A stretch of DNA of 64,000 nt from Prochlorococcus marinus XMU1404 (GTDB taxonomy: Bacteria; Cyanobacteriota; Cyanobacteriia; PCC-6307; Cyanobiaceae): assembly GCF_017696175.1 (NCBI RefSeq), contig NZ_JAAORE010000003.1, positions 248,001 to 312,000 of the forward strand, given 5' to 3'. Below the pieces are notes generated by a model that was given only the letters and a program-made list of their open reading frames with translations, ran no database searches and was not told the origin of the DNA. The translations under genes and the position numbers were made by a program. Position 1 is the stretch's first letter. Each line of letters opens with the position of its first letter. This document shows, piece by piece, positions 9,789 to 18,827 of this stretch.

Positions 9789-10332
9789 TAACAACTTACC
9801 CAGTTGGAGGCAAGATTTAAAATCTTCTAGAAAAAAAGAGGGCAAATCACCCTCTTATAGATGGATACAGCTTGCAACAGTCAGCGAAAAAAATGAGCCA
9901 AGATTAAGAACAGTTGTTTTCAGAGGATGGAATAAAGACAGTTCAATGATTATTTTTACAGATAGAAGAAGTGAAAAAATTGGGCATTTAAAATATAATC
10001 CGAATGCAGAAATATTATGGTTCTTTTTGAAAACCAAATCACAATATAGATTCAAAGGAAAAATACGTGAATTGAGTGATAACAAAAATTATTGGGATTT
10101 ATTATCAGAAAAATCAAAATCTTCTTGGTTTTGGGGATCTCCTGGAGAGAAAATAAACTCAAAAGACCGACCTGCTTATGAAATATTATCCAATCTACCC
10201 AAGTCAGAAAATTTTGTAGTTCTAAATTTTGAAATCGATTCAGTAGATCTTCTTAAATTAGAACAGCCTGTTCATAAACGATATCTTTGGGAAAAGATTA
10301 AGAAATGGGAAAAAGTTGAAATTAATCCTTAA
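9781..10332 (+). CDS. Pyridoxamine 5'-phosphate oxidase-like FMN-binding protein (Alr4036 type)
   Basis: It has 183 residues. The N-terminus LPSWRQDLKSSRKKEGKSP, then QLATVSEKNEPRLRTVVFRG, FTDRRSEKIGHL and a C-terminal QPVHKRYLWE fit the split-barrel PNPOx-like family found in cyanobacteria. It probably binds FMN, and the substrate is not known. It overlaps the upstream membrane-protein gene by 8 bases. Confidence 0.8.
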   Translation: MPDNNLPSWRQDLKSSRKKEGKSPSYRWIQLATVSEKNEPRLRTVVFRGWNKDSSMIIFTDRRSEKIGHLKYNPNAEILWFFLKTKSQYRFKGKIRELSDNKNYWDLLSEKSKSSWFWGSPGEKINSKDRPAYEILSNLPKSENFVVLNFEIDSVDLLKLEQPVHKRYLWEKIKKWEKVEINP

Positions 10333-10406
10333 ATATTTCTAAATTGTATATTTAGGTTGAAAAACATATAGTGATCAGTCAGTTTTAAAAAAGAAGTATT
10401 ATTCAT

Positions 10407-10580
10407 ATGAATTTCTCAGAAATTCCAGAAAACCCTTTTATTTTTTTATCTTGGGTGACTGCTATAGGGCTGTTTATAAGTCTGTCTGAAGCAACGATTA
10501 AGATAAAAATTGAGAAGAGAAACAGTTATCGCAAAAGGTTAGAGCTAATCGATAGCCTTTATCCTAAAAAGTTAGCTTGA
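10407..10580 (+). CDS. Small single-span membrane protein, 57 residues
   Basis: It starts MNFSEIPENPFIFLSW, has one hydrophobic segment (FLSWVTAIGLFISL) and a basic C-terminus (KIKIEKRNSYRKRLELID). The last 9 bases overlap the 3' end of the convergent DoxX gene. The ATG is preceded by an AAGAAG-like purine stretch. Function unknown. Confidence 0.55.
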   Translation: MNFSEIPENPFIFLSWVTAIGLFISLSEATIKIKIEKRNSYRKRLELIDSLYPKKLA

Positions 10581-11120
10581 AGTATCTGAGAGTATGTTGG
10601 CTTGCAGAAATTGAAATAAACCACCTTTGCTTGTTTCCTTAACTTCAACTTCCTTAAAATATTTTGATTTTGTTGAAGGTATAATTTCCTCTTCATCTTC
10701 TGATTTCAAAATTCTGATGATGACTTCGTCCAAAGAGAAATTGCCAGGTCCCGTTAATGCAATTGAGGTTGCTGAAGCGAAATACAAAAGTAAAAGCTCT
10801 AGTAAGAAAATATTAAAACCTGAAGTAACAAGTGCATGATAAATCGCGACAGAAATTGTTCCAACAATTGCCAAAGCTCCGAATCTTGTAGCTAAGCCGA
10901 TAATTAGTAACCAACTACCACCTATTTCTGAAAATGCAGCTATGTATGATAAGAATATTGGGAATGGAAGATGTAAAGGTCTGACAAAAGCATCAGCGAA
11001 ATTTTCTATATTTGCTAATTTCTCATAACCGTGATGAATAAGAACAGTCCCTGTTATAACCCTAAGAATTAATAAAGCAGTATCTTTGCTAAACGACTTG
11101 GTAAGAATTGTTGAAAGCAC
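10572..11120 (-). CDS. DoxX-family membrane protein
   Basis: It has 182 residues and four hydrophobic segments. The DoxX pattern is visible as LRVITGTVLIHHGYEKLANIE, then FAAFSEIGGSWLLIIGLATR-like and FNIFLLELLLLYFASATSIA segments. Family members are small quinone- or thiosulfate-linked membrane proteins, and the role in cyanobacteria is unknown. The start is taken as GTG at 11118-11120, where the N-terminus LSTILTKSFSKDTALLILR fits. A palindrome shared with two small-RNA promoters lies ~80 bases upstream (11200). Confidence 0.8.
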   Translation of the reverse strand: MLSTILTKSFSKDTALLILRVITGTVLIHHGYEKLANIENFADAFVRPLHLPFPIFLSYIAAFSEIGGSWLLIIGLATRFGALAIVGTISVAIYHALVTSGFNIFLLELLLLYFASATSIALTGPGNFSLDEVIIRILKSEDEEEIIPSTKSKYFKEVEVKETSKGGLFQFLQANILSDTSS

Positions 11121-11199
11121 TATAAAAAAATTATCCTTAAGTAAAAATAACTAGTCACAGTATCCATCGTGGATTAAACAGCAAAAGTCGCACCTAATT

Positions 11200-11215
11200 A
11201 AGTATTTATACTTAG
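11200..11215. promoter_or_regulatory. Palindrome AAGTATTTATACTTAG upstream of the DoxX gene
   Basis: This 16-base sequence is identical to that at 38267-38282 and close to CTAAGTAAATTTACTTAG at 33008. Read on the minus strand it precedes the DoxX gene by ~80 bases. It is a candidate operator. Confidence 0.45.
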
Positions 11216-11256
11216 TGCTCTAATGAATTCTTTTTCTGATTAGGAATTCAACTAAG

Positions 11257-12411
11257 TTAAAAATTATTTTTTGAATAATTTTCTAATATTCTTTGATTAA
11301 TTTTCGGAATATTTTCTTTAAATTTGAAAAACCCTTTTTTTGCAAATTTCCAAGCAAATAAATCTTCATCCCTCACAAGATTAAAAATTTTTTTATGGTG
11401 TAAATTTTTAAACTGAATTATGAAATCATAATTTTCTCCTACTCCAGGATAAATAATGTCTATTTCGTTAGTATTTTTAAAAGTAACTTCCAGTGAATTT
11501 GGATCAATCTGTTCAACATTATCAAATTTCTCTACAAATTCAGAGACCAAATCTTGTTTAAATTTGAAAACAGATTCAGACAATTTAATTTGTCTTTGTT
11601 CATTTTTTAAAAGGATAATAAATACCTTTTTATAGCTTGGAAGTAAATTTTTAAGGGTTGCAAGGTTCAGATCATTTTCAAACATAATCAGATTATCTGA
11701 TTTAGGATCCATATTATTTTTATAAATCCCATCTTCTAATGGTATTTGATTCGATTCATCAAGAAAAATTTGTTTATTAATTATTTTTTCTGAATTAAAT
11801 CTATTATTTGAAAATTTTCTGAGGTTTGATGATGAAAAAAGATATTGCTTTCCCTTCGTTTGCAATCCTCCGACCCATCTCCAGCTTAGGAGATTAGATG
11901 CAGCATCACCATCAAAAAGATACTTAAAGAAAAATTTTGCTCCCAATTGCCATGGGAGGCCTAAATTAAATATCCATGTACTCGCAAACCACATTCTTGT
12001 ATGGTTATGCAAATAGTTGTACTGCTTTAATTCATGGACCCATGAATTAAAAAAATCTATTTCTGTATTGCCATTAATTGCACTTTCATATAGCTCATAA
12101 TCAAAATTAAGATTGTTTTCTGAAAAAAAACTTCGCCAAACTTTAGGTCTATTTTCCATCCACCCTTTCCAATAAACTCTCCAAAATATTTCTTCAATAA
12201 ATTTAGTTGAATTTTTGATTTTGTATTTACTTTTCATATCATGAATCAGATCATATTCCGATAATATTCTGTGAGTAATGAAAGGTGATAATTTTGAAAC
12301 TGAACTTTCGTTATTTGGCCCAAAATCAAAATTTCTTAATTTTGCATAATCATTAATTTTATATTTCGCAAAATCGTCCCAGATATTTTGAGCTTTAAAT
12401 AAAAATGACAT
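11257..12411 (-). CDS. Photolyase/cryptochrome FAD-domain protein lacking the N-terminal antenna domain
   Basis: It has 384 residues. Residues ~55-195 match the FAD-binding core of DNA photolyases/cryptochromes: EEIFWRVYWKGWMENRP, LHNHTRMWFASTWIFNLGLPW, and DGDAASNLLSWRWVGGLQTKG. The usual N-terminal Rossmann-like antenna domain (~200 residues) is absent. Instead there is a C-terminal ~170-residue extension with no family I recognise. It may be a redox or signalling flavoprotein or a reduced photolyase. It is monocistronic. Confidence 0.82.
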   Translation of the reverse strand: MSFLFKAQNIWDDFAKYKINDYAKLRNFDFGPNNESSVSKLSPFITHRILSEYDLIHDMKSKYKIKNSTKFIEEIFWRVYWKGWMENRPKVWRSFFSENNLNFDYELYESAINGNTEIDFFNSWVHELKQYNYLHNHTRMWFASTWIFNLGLPWQLGAKFFFKYLFDGDAASNLLSWRWVGGLQTKGKQYLFSSSNLRKFSNNRFNSEKIINKQIFLDESNQIPLEDGIYKNNMDPKSDNLIMFENDLNLATLKNLLPSYKKVFIILLKNEQRQIKLSESVFKFKQDLVSEFVEKFDNVEQIDPNSLEVTFKNTNEIDIIYPGVGENYDFIIQFKNLHHKKIFNLVRDEDLFAWKFAKKGFFKFKENIPKINQRILENYSKNNF

Positions 12412-12690
12412 TTTCTGATAACTTTAAAAAATATTTTTTTGTTTTGATAGAAATTAAAAAAATTAGCTGCAAATTAACCCCTTTAAGTTTTCTATTTCAC
12501 TTTTTAAGTAAAAATGTTTGATTGAAGTATTTAATTTAAACCCCTAATACGTACATTTTATACTCTTAATTCGCTCTCCGCGTAGGAGGATATTTAGTTG
12601 TTAATTACTTTTGTAATCTTGTTTTAATTTTTTAAATCTTTATTTAAATGATTTTTTCTAAAAGATTTTAAAATATTTATCAAAATTATT

Positions 12691-13440
12691 ATGAATGGTT
12701 TATTAGTTAGAGATGTTAAGTATCTAGATGAACAATACAGAATAGGTGAAGGCATAATTTCGGATGATGCATTTAAGCAACTTGAGAAGCTCTTTATTAC
12801 TTTTGATCCAGAGCCTGACTACTTTAATCAAAAAAATAATAAACTTTTGCCAAAATTAGCTAAAGACAACTATAAAGAATTTTTGGGGAGTTTATTAACA
12901 AAAACAAGATTAAGCATTCAACCAAAAATTGATGGCTGTGCTATTGCAATTAGATATATAAATGGCAATTTTAAAAAAGCTATTACAAAAAAAGGATTTG
13001 ATGTCTCAAGCAAAATTAAACAAATTAAAAATGTCCCCGATTGTATTCCTATCAAACGAGATTTTCAAATTAGAGGTGAACTATACGCTAAAAACCAAGT
13101 TGCCGGAATTTCCCAAAGAATTACAAGAAAATACCTCAATGATAAGAAAGGGATTGGAGAAAGTCTCAGCTTTTGCTGTTTCCAAATACTTAATGGAAGA
13201 CTTAATCAATATGAAACCCTTAACTATCTTAAAAAATGTGGCTTCAGCACCCCTGACAGTTACTTCACAAATAATACAAGCGAAATCCAAATATATAAAA
13301 AAAATTGGTTAGAGGGAAAAATATTTACGAAATATCCAACTAATGGGATAGTTATTAAAATAAATAGTAGGAAATTACAGTTACTGAGAGAGAAAAGTTT
13401 ATCTCGAAATAATGAATGGCAATATGCAATTGAAAAATAA
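12691..13440 (+). CDS. Stand-alone NAD+-dependent DNA ligase adenylation-domain-like protein
   Basis: It has 249 residues. A short Ia-like helical N-terminus (VKYLDEQYRIGEGIISDDAF) is followed by the nucleotidyltransferase core. The adenylation motif KIDG at ~74-77 corresponds to KxDG of LigA, and RGELY and NGIVIKIN resemble motifs III and V. The OB, zinc-finger, HhH and BRCT domains of full LigA (~670 residues) are missing. In the 279-base gap upstream, a GC-rich block near 12571-12593 contains a CTCC..GGAG hairpin. Whether it is active or a relic is unknown, but the retained catalytic Lys argues against simple decay. Confidence 0.8.
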   Translation: MNGLLVRDVKYLDEQYRIGEGIISDDAFKQLEKLFITFDPEPDYFNQKNNKLLPKLAKDNYKEFLGSLLTKTRLSIQPKIDGCAIAIRYINGNFKKAITKKGFDVSSKIKQIKNVPDCIPIKRDFQIRGELYAKNQVAGISQRITRKYLNDKKGIGESLSFCCFQILNGRLNQYETLNYLKKCGFSTPDSYFTNNTSEIQIYKKNWLEGKIFTKYPTNGIVIKINSRKLQLLREKSLSRNNEWQYAIEK

Positions 13441-13548
13441 TATTAAATAGTACCTTCAAAAAGAGCTCACGATACTGACTTCCAGTATTTACAGTAGAGA
13501 AGTAATTATTTTTTGGTTAAATTCCAAAACATTTTGCAGGATCAATAA

Positions 13549-14478
13549 ATGACTGCCACTATTTCAAGACCTAAAATCTCTAACTGGGAAACATCTAATA
13601 TTCCAAACCTGAACGGCAAAACAGCTCTAATTACTGGCGCAAATAGTGGTCTTGGATACTACACCGCAAAAGCCTTAGCCGAAAAAAATGCTCATGTTGT
13701 TATAGCTTGTAGATCGCTTGAAAAAGCGAATAAAACTATCAAAAAACTCAAAGGTCTTAATCCTGAAGGAAAATTTACACCTCTAGAATTAGATTTGTCA
13801 GATTTAAAAAATGTTGTTGAAGTTCAGTCCAAAATTTTTGATGATTTTGAAAATTTGGATTTACTAATTAATAATGCAGGCATTATGCATCCGCCTAAAA
13901 CACTTAGTGCCCAAGGATATGAAATACAATTTGCAGTTAATCATCTAGCTCACATGCTTTTGACCCTAAAGCTACTTCCAATTATTGAAAAAAAAGATGA
14001 ATCGAGAATAGTGACGGTTACTTCTGGAGCACAATTTTTTGGCAAAGTTGGTTGGAAAAATCTGAAAGCCGAGAACTACTACAACAAATGGGAATCTTAC
14101 TCAAATAGCAAATTAGCAAATGTAATGTTTGCTTTGGAACTAAATGAGATCCTAAAACACAAAAATATACTCTCTTTAGCTGCTCACCCAGGAATTGCAA
14201 AAACAAATCTCTTTACTGCTCAAAAACCTAAACCTAGTCCAATAGAAACATTCTCCTTGGAATTATTTAGCCCTATTTTTCAATCGGCTGAGATGGGTTC
14301 TTTACCTCAACTTTTTGCAGCTACTTCACCAGATGCAAGAGGCGGTGATCATTATGGTCCTAAATTTAATTTCAGAGGTCATCCAAAACTATCCCCTACT
14401 TCTCCTTTCGCTATTAATAAACAAGAAAGAAAAAATTTATGGGGGAAAAGCCTTGAAATACTAAGTAACTTCTTATAG
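13549..14478 (+). CDS. Short-chain dehydrogenase/reductase (protochlorophyllide reductase-like SDR)
   Basis: It has 309 residues. The Rossmann motif is GANSGLGYYTAKAL, NNAG marks beta-4, and the catalytic Tyr-x-x-x-Lys is in SYSNSKLAN. The overall pattern, with AAHPGIAKTNL and a C-terminal GGDHYGPK segment, is that of the retinol-dehydrogenase/POR-related SDR group. Substrate unknown. It overlaps the convergent small gene by 6 bases. Confidence 0.88.
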   Translation: MTATISRPKISNWETSNIPNLNGKTALITGANSGLGYYTAKALAEKNAHVVIACRSLEKANKTIKKLKGLNPEGKFTPLELDLSDLKNVVEVQSKIFDDFENLDLLINNAGIMHPPKTLSAQGYEIQFAVNHLAHMLLTLKLLPIIEKKDESRIVTVTSGAQFFGKVGWKNLKAENYYNKWESYSNSKLANVMFALELNEILKHKNILSLAAHPGIAKTNLFTAQKPKPSPIETFSLELFSPIFQSAEMGSLPQLFAATSPDARGGDHYGPKFNFRGHPKLSPTSPFAINKQERKNLWGKSLEILSNFL

Positions 14479-14739
14479 ATTTTTCATTTTTACTAACTTT
14501 AGAAAATACTTCAAGATATGTAATTCACTCTCTGAGAGTTTCATAAATTCTGTTAAGGCATCATAATTTTTTTCATCAATTTTTTTTGACAATTGAATAA
14601 AGCTATCATGGTTTTCATTAACAAAGCGCTCAGCAATCTGAGACGGAGTTAAACCCTGTTCAATTAATTCACCTGGAGCATTTTTCTCCCACTTTTCATA
14701 AAACCAAGAGAACCAATATTTTGCAGTATTATCATCCAT
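14473..14739 (-). CDS. Conserved hypothetical protein, paralogue of the gene at 25196
   Basis: It has 88 residues, soluble and helical. It shares with the product of 25196-25522 the pattern W(F/L)xxxxxxxx..GxxPxxxAExF(I/V)xxNxxxxxxxxxxxDEKxxDxLxxFxKLxExExHxxxxxxK. The conserved tail LSESELHILK corresponds to LTECEMHVFR. Function unknown. Confidence 0.65.
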   Translation of the reverse strand: MDDNTAKYWFSWFYEKWEKNAPGELIEQGLTPSQIAERFVNENHDSFIQLSKKIDEKNYDALTEFMKLSESELHILKYFLKLVKMKNL

Positions 14740-14839
14740 TAATTAAATTTTCTTTGATGAATTCTATAAATACCGAAGAAATATCTCATGATTGAATTAA
14801 CCATTAAACACAATTAATATAAATGCAATTATTAATTTA

Positions 14840-16246
14840 ATGATAGATAATAATCATTCAAGTAAAAGAAAAAATATTAATCTTGTAATTGGATTAGGTA
14901 AATCTGGATTTTGGGCTGCCAAGTATTTGAGAAGTATGAATAAGAGAGTAATTGTTTGGGAACATAAAGATGGGATAGAATTCTTAGAAAGAAAAACAGA
15001 ATTGGAGGCGCTTAATATACTAGTTTCTCTGAATAAAGAATTTGTATTTGAAAAAATTCAACCTTTTGTGAAAGAGATTGAATCTGTTGTTGTAAGTCCA
15101 TCAATACCTTATGACCATACAACTATTATTGAATTAAAAAAAAAGGGAATTAACGTAATTGGAGAAATTAATGTTGCATGGGAAATTTTAAAAGACACAA
15201 ATTGGATAGGTATTACTGGCACTAATGGCAAAACTACTGTTACACATTTACTAAGCCATATACTCTGCGATACTGGATTATATGCTCCTTTTGCTGGAAA
15301 TATTGGCACACCTTTATGTAAATATGCTTACTCCAAAAATCACGAAAAAATTGATTGGGTTGTAGCTGAATTAAGCAGTTATCAAATAGAAATATCTCCA
15401 GAAGTAAAACCTAATATTGGAATTTGGACAACCTTCACAGAAGACCATCTTGAAAGACATAAAACACTTGACAACTATTTCAACATAAAAAAAAGCTTGC
15501 TAGAAAAATCAGATTTTAGAATTTATAATTATGACGATAAAAACCTAAGAAATCACTACAGTTCACTATCAAGAGGGGTTTGGATAACAACTAGTTTTGA
15601 TAAATCAAATTTTATTCAATGTGACTATTGGATAGATGATGAAGCATACATTGTTGAGAGAGGAAAGAGACTATTCAAACTTGAACAATTTTCTTTAAAA
15701 GGAATGCATAATCTTCAAAATCTTTTATTGGTAATAGCAGCAGCAAGAAAAGTTGGATTATCTGGAAAGAAGATTAAAGGTTCTTTATCTAATTACAAAC
15801 AATTGCCCCATAGGATGGAAACAATTTATAAAAATAATGATCTGGAAATAATTAATGATAGTAAAGCTACAAATTTTGATTCATCTATTGCAGGAATAAG
15901 TTCAATTGAAGGTCAAATAATAATTATTGCGGGGGGTAGATTAAAAGGCAATGAATATAGTGAATGGATAAAAGTTTTAAAGAAAAAAGTTAAATGTGTT
16001 TTCCTTTTTGGAGAAAGCTCAAAAGTCCTAAAAATGGCGCTTATTAATGAAGGATTTAAAAAAAATATTTTTGAATTTTCAGAACTCAAAGAGCTTTTAA
16101 ATTTTGTTTTTCATTATTTAAAAAATAATAGGGTTGGAACATTATTATTCTCACCTTCATGCTCTAGTTTTGATCAATTTAAAAATTATGAAGAGCGTGG
16201 AGATTATTTCAAGAAACTAATAAGTGAAAAATTAAAGGTTAATTAA
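14840..16246 (+). CDS. murD: UDP-N-acetylmuramoyl-L-alanine--D-glutamate ligase
   Basis: It adds D-Glu to UDP-MurNAc-L-Ala in the cytoplasm. The ATP-binding loop [15 protein letters not shown] is near residue 118. Further Mur ligase motifs are [17 protein letters not shown] and the C-terminal [21 protein letters not shown]. The 468-residue length is normal. The N-terminal Rossmann-like sequence [17 protein letters not shown] supports the ATG start. Confidence 0.96.
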   Translation: MIDNNHSSKRKNINLVIGLGKSGFWAAKYLRSMNKRVIVWEHKDGIEFLERKTELEALNILVSLNKEFVFEKIQPFVKEIESVVVSPSIPYDHTTIIELKKKGINVIGEINVAWEILKDTNWIGITGTNGKTTVTHLLSHILCDTGLYAPFAGNIGTPLCKYAYSKNHEKIDWVVAELSSYQIEISPEVKPNIGIWTTFTEDHLERHKTLDNYFNIKKSLLEKSDFRIYNYDDKNLRNHYSSLSRGVWITTSFDKSNFIQCDYWIDDEAYIVERGKRLFKLEQFSLKGMHNLQNLLLVIAAARKVGLSGKKIKGSLSNYKQLPHRMETIYKNNDLEIINDSKATNFDSSIAGISSIEGQIIIIAGGRLKGNEYSEWIKVLKKKVKCVFLFGESSKVLKMALINEGFKKNIFEFSELKELLNFVFHYLKNNRVGTLLFSPSCSSFDQFKNYEERGDYFKKLISEKLKVN

Positions 16247-16362
16247 TCCATTTTTTGTGCAAATATCATTTCGTAATTTTCAGGTCGGTCATCACAACCG
16301 TCTCCCCTCTAGCAAATATTCAATTAATTAGTTAGATTTTGACTATAAATCAACTACCAGCA

Positions 16363-16677
16363 ATGAGTGAATCTAACAATTTACCTCAAGCAATAAGTCA
16401 TAAAAAATTAAGTTACTTGATGCTTAAGGCACAAAAGGATTCTCATTTTTCTGATGAATTAGCAGAAATAGAAAGCCCCGAAAAAAAAGAATTTGAAGAG
16501 TTAATAAACAATTGGGAAGCTTCAACTAGGAAAGTAGTTAATGAATTATCCAAAAGAAAAGAGAATTTACTAAAAGATAAATCACCAAATTCTCTAATTG
16601 CTCTTGGCGCTATGGAAGTTCACCTTAATATGGCTTTGCAAGCCTTAAATGCATTTAATAAAGAAGTTGATGAGTAA
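16363..16677 (+). CDS. Conserved cyanobacterial hypothetical protein, 104 residues
   Basis: It is soluble, helical and acidic. It begins MSESNNLPQAISHKKLSYL and ends ALGAMEVHLNMALQALNAFNKEVDE. The ATG at 16363 is preferred. An in-frame TTG at 16339 would add eight residues (MTINQLPA). No named domain seen. Confidence 0.65.
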   Translation: MSESNNLPQAISHKKLSYLMLKAQKDSHFSDELAEIESPEKKEFEELINNWEASTRKVVNELSKRKENLLKDKSPNSLIALGAMEVHLNMALQALNAFNKEVDE

Positions 16678-16691
16678 TAGTAATAGATAAA

Positions 16692-17423
16692 CTATAAGGA
16701 AGGCATTGAAAATAAGAGAAAATCTAGCTCTTTCTCAGTATCTATAGAGACATCATCAAAATAATTAACTTCAAATCCCAAGCCATCTCCAGATTCTAGA
16801 CATATATTTGAATTAGAGTCTTTACTTTTTAATAAAAGATTACCTTCTATTATTTGTATCCAATTATATTTATCGATTTTTAATGGCAATTTTTTTTCTT
16901 TAATAGGTTTATATTTACAACGCCATAAAGAGATATTTTGATTTAGAAAAAGCTTATTATTTTGACCATTTTTGTAATTAAAAATAAGATTGTCCCACAA
17001 CTTTTCATTTAATGAAATTTGATTATATCGAGGTTTGATATTTTCTTTTTGAGGGTATATCCAAATCTGGAACAACTTACAGGTCTCATTTTCTTCATTC
17101 TTCTCGCTATGAGAGATTCCAGTACCTGCAGACATAATTTGCACTTCATCTTTATAAATTTTTCCAAGGTTGTTTAAAGAGTCTCTATGAGTTATTGCTC
17201 CTTTTGTTACGACAGTAATTATTTCCATATTTGCATGAGAATGTGTATTAAATCCTGTATTAGGAGAAATAACATCTTCGTTTATAACTCTTATTTTCCC
17301 AAAATTATCCCATTTTGGATCTCTATGCTCTGCGAAAGAAAATGAATGCATCGAATTTAGCCATTCTCTATTTGATCTAAATCTATCGTGCGATTTCCTT
17401 ATTTTAATTATTTTCAAAGACAT
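16692..17423 (-). CDS. Pirin-family cupin protein
   Basis: It has 243 residues. The conserved N-terminal pirin pattern is present: HSFSFAEHRDPKWDNFG, then FNTHSHANMEIITVV and GTGISHSEKNEE. These supply the His-x-His and His-x-Glu set expected to bind the metal. Pirins act as quercetinases or redox sensors in different organisms, and the substrate here is unknown. Confidence 0.88.
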   Translation of the reverse strand: MSLKIIKIRKSHDRFRSNREWLNSMHSFSFAEHRDPKWDNFGKIRVINEDVISPNTGFNTHSHANMEIITVVTKGAITHRDSLNNLGKIYKDEVQIMSAGTGISHSEKNEENETCKLFQIWIYPQKENIKPRYNQISLNEKLWDNLIFNYKNGQNNKLFLNQNISLWRCKYKPIKEKKLPLKIDKYNWIQIIEGNLLLKSKDSNSNICLESGDGLGFEVNYFDDVSIDTEKELDFLLFSMPSL

Positions 17424-17509
17424 AAATTCTTAGAAATAAATATAGACAATTTGTGTATATAAATACTGTTGAAAATTATAAATTATGAATAATATAAATT
17501 CCTTTTTAT

Positions 17510-17638
17510 TTATTTGCTAATTTTACTTTGTGCTTTATTTGCTTTATAAATTATTTTTTTTGCTTCTTCTCGTGTAGAACATTTTTCCGCCTCAACATTT
17601 AAATTTTTTAGTTTATTTAATTGCTTTGAAATTTTCAT
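17510..17638 (-). CDS. Small basic protein, 42 residues
   Basis: MKISKQLNKLKNLNVEAEKC begins a lysine-rich helical peptide ending in AKKIIYKANKAQSKISK. It occupies most of the gap between pirin and the DUF1643 gene. Function unknown, and support comes only from the clean frame and amino-acid composition. Confidence 0.45.
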   Translation of the reverse strand: MKISKQLNKLKNLNVEAEKCSTREEAKKIIYKANKAQSKISK

Positions 17639-17720
17639 ATAAGTTTAGATTAACAACTAGAAATTAACACATATTTAATGGAATAGCTAAAAATACTGGT
17701 TTGCATTTGGGCCATACTAC

Positions 17721-18257
17721 CTAAAAATAAGATTGGAGGATGGAATTATCAGAACAGTATAGAGGATGTATTGGATTATCTTTGATTGTTTTTTTAATAA
17801 AAAGCGGTCCAAGAGGATTATCAAAATTATTTTTCCTGATTAAATTATATTGCATTATTTTTTTTGCTATTTTTTTATTTCTATTTAAAAATTTCCCTTT
17901 ATTACCCCAACCTAACCATAAATCACAATTTTTACTTTCAGACCAGTGTTTTAAGTTTTTATAAATATGATTATTGTTTAGATAGCCCACAGGGTTTTTA
18001 TGTTTAAAAAGTTTTTCTGGTTTGCTTGAAATAAGAGCAAATAGATTTATTAATTTTACTTTGCCGTAATTATTGTTTTTCGAAATTTTGATTATCTTTT
18101 TTGTTGTGTTGTCCAAGAAAACTTCATCCGATAATGAGGGATTTAAACCAATAAAGATAATCTCTTTTTTAGATTTAGAAATCTTATAACTTAAACTCCA
18201 TCTATATAGTTTGTTGGCACTTATTAAACAATTTCTTTCTAGGAACAAATTATTCAA
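17721..18257 (-). CDS. DUF1643-domain protein
   Basis: It has 178 residues. The family pattern is visible: RWSLSYKISKSKKEIIFIGLNPS, then LDNTTKKI, YGKVKLINLFALISSKP, and a C-terminal LGWGNKGK and NPLGPLF segment. The function of the family is unknown. It overlaps the upstream DUF2214 gene by 4 bases, indicating one operon. Confidence 0.82.
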   Translation of the reverse strand: MNNLFLERNCLISANKLYRWSLSYKISKSKKEIIFIGLNPSLSDEVFLDNTTKKIIKISKNNNYGKVKLINLFALISSKPEKLFKHKNPVGYLNNNHIYKNLKHWSESKNCDLWLGWGNKGKFLNRNKKIAKKIMQYNLIRKNNFDNPLGPLFIKKTIKDNPIHPLYCSDNSILQSYF

Positions 18258-18739
18258 CCTAAACCTACACCTCTAGCCATGAGAGTGGCAAACAAAGGTA
18301 TTGTTGCAAAACCCACTAATTCAGTAGTAATGATAAGTCTGAACCTCTTGACTAGATTTTCAGATATTTCAGGTAATTTATTCTTACTTAATGGAATGGC
18401 CCATAAGATATAGGTTGTTGTTGGGTATAAAGAAAGTAATCCCACAAGAATATAAAGAGAAACCTTTATCCAAAACACAGGATTACCTGTATAGAAATCA
18501 CCTCCTTGACCAAAATACTTAACACGCAAAATCCCAGTAACTAATATCGCAACTCCTGCTAAACCATAAACAACATCTGCAATTATCATTGAGATCGTCT
18601 CATTTCTATTAAGACCTACTTTGAGAGTCAATCTTTCAAACAAAAGAGAACCGAAACACAATATTATTCCTAAATAATGAACATATGCTACTAATGCACT
18701 TTTAGCAATTTCACCTGTCAATAAAGTTCCTAATAACAT
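18254..18739 (-). CDS. DUF2214 predicted membrane protein
   Basis: It has 161 residues and four hydrophobic segments (VAYVHYLGIILCFGSLLFER; DVVYGLAGVAILVTGILRV; FWIKVSLYILVGLLSLYP; TELVGFATIPLFATLMARG). A His in the first span and the KYFGQGGDFYTGNPVFW loop fit the family. It is translationally coupled to the DUF1643 gene (ATGA overlap). Confidence 0.82.
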   Translation of the reverse strand: MLLGTLLTGEIAKSALVAYVHYLGIILCFGSLLFERLTLKVGLNRNETISMIIADVVYGLAGVAILVTGILRVKYFGQGGDFYTGNPVFWIKVSLYILVGLLSLYPTTTYILWAIPLSKNKLPEISENLVKRFRLIITTELVGFATIPLFATLMARGVGLG

Positions 18740-18827
18740 TTTCTAGTCAAAATTTATACAATACTAACCACCAAATAAAGAATTTGTTTAGAAAATAAAT
18801 TAAACAATAAAAAGTCAGGTATTGAAT

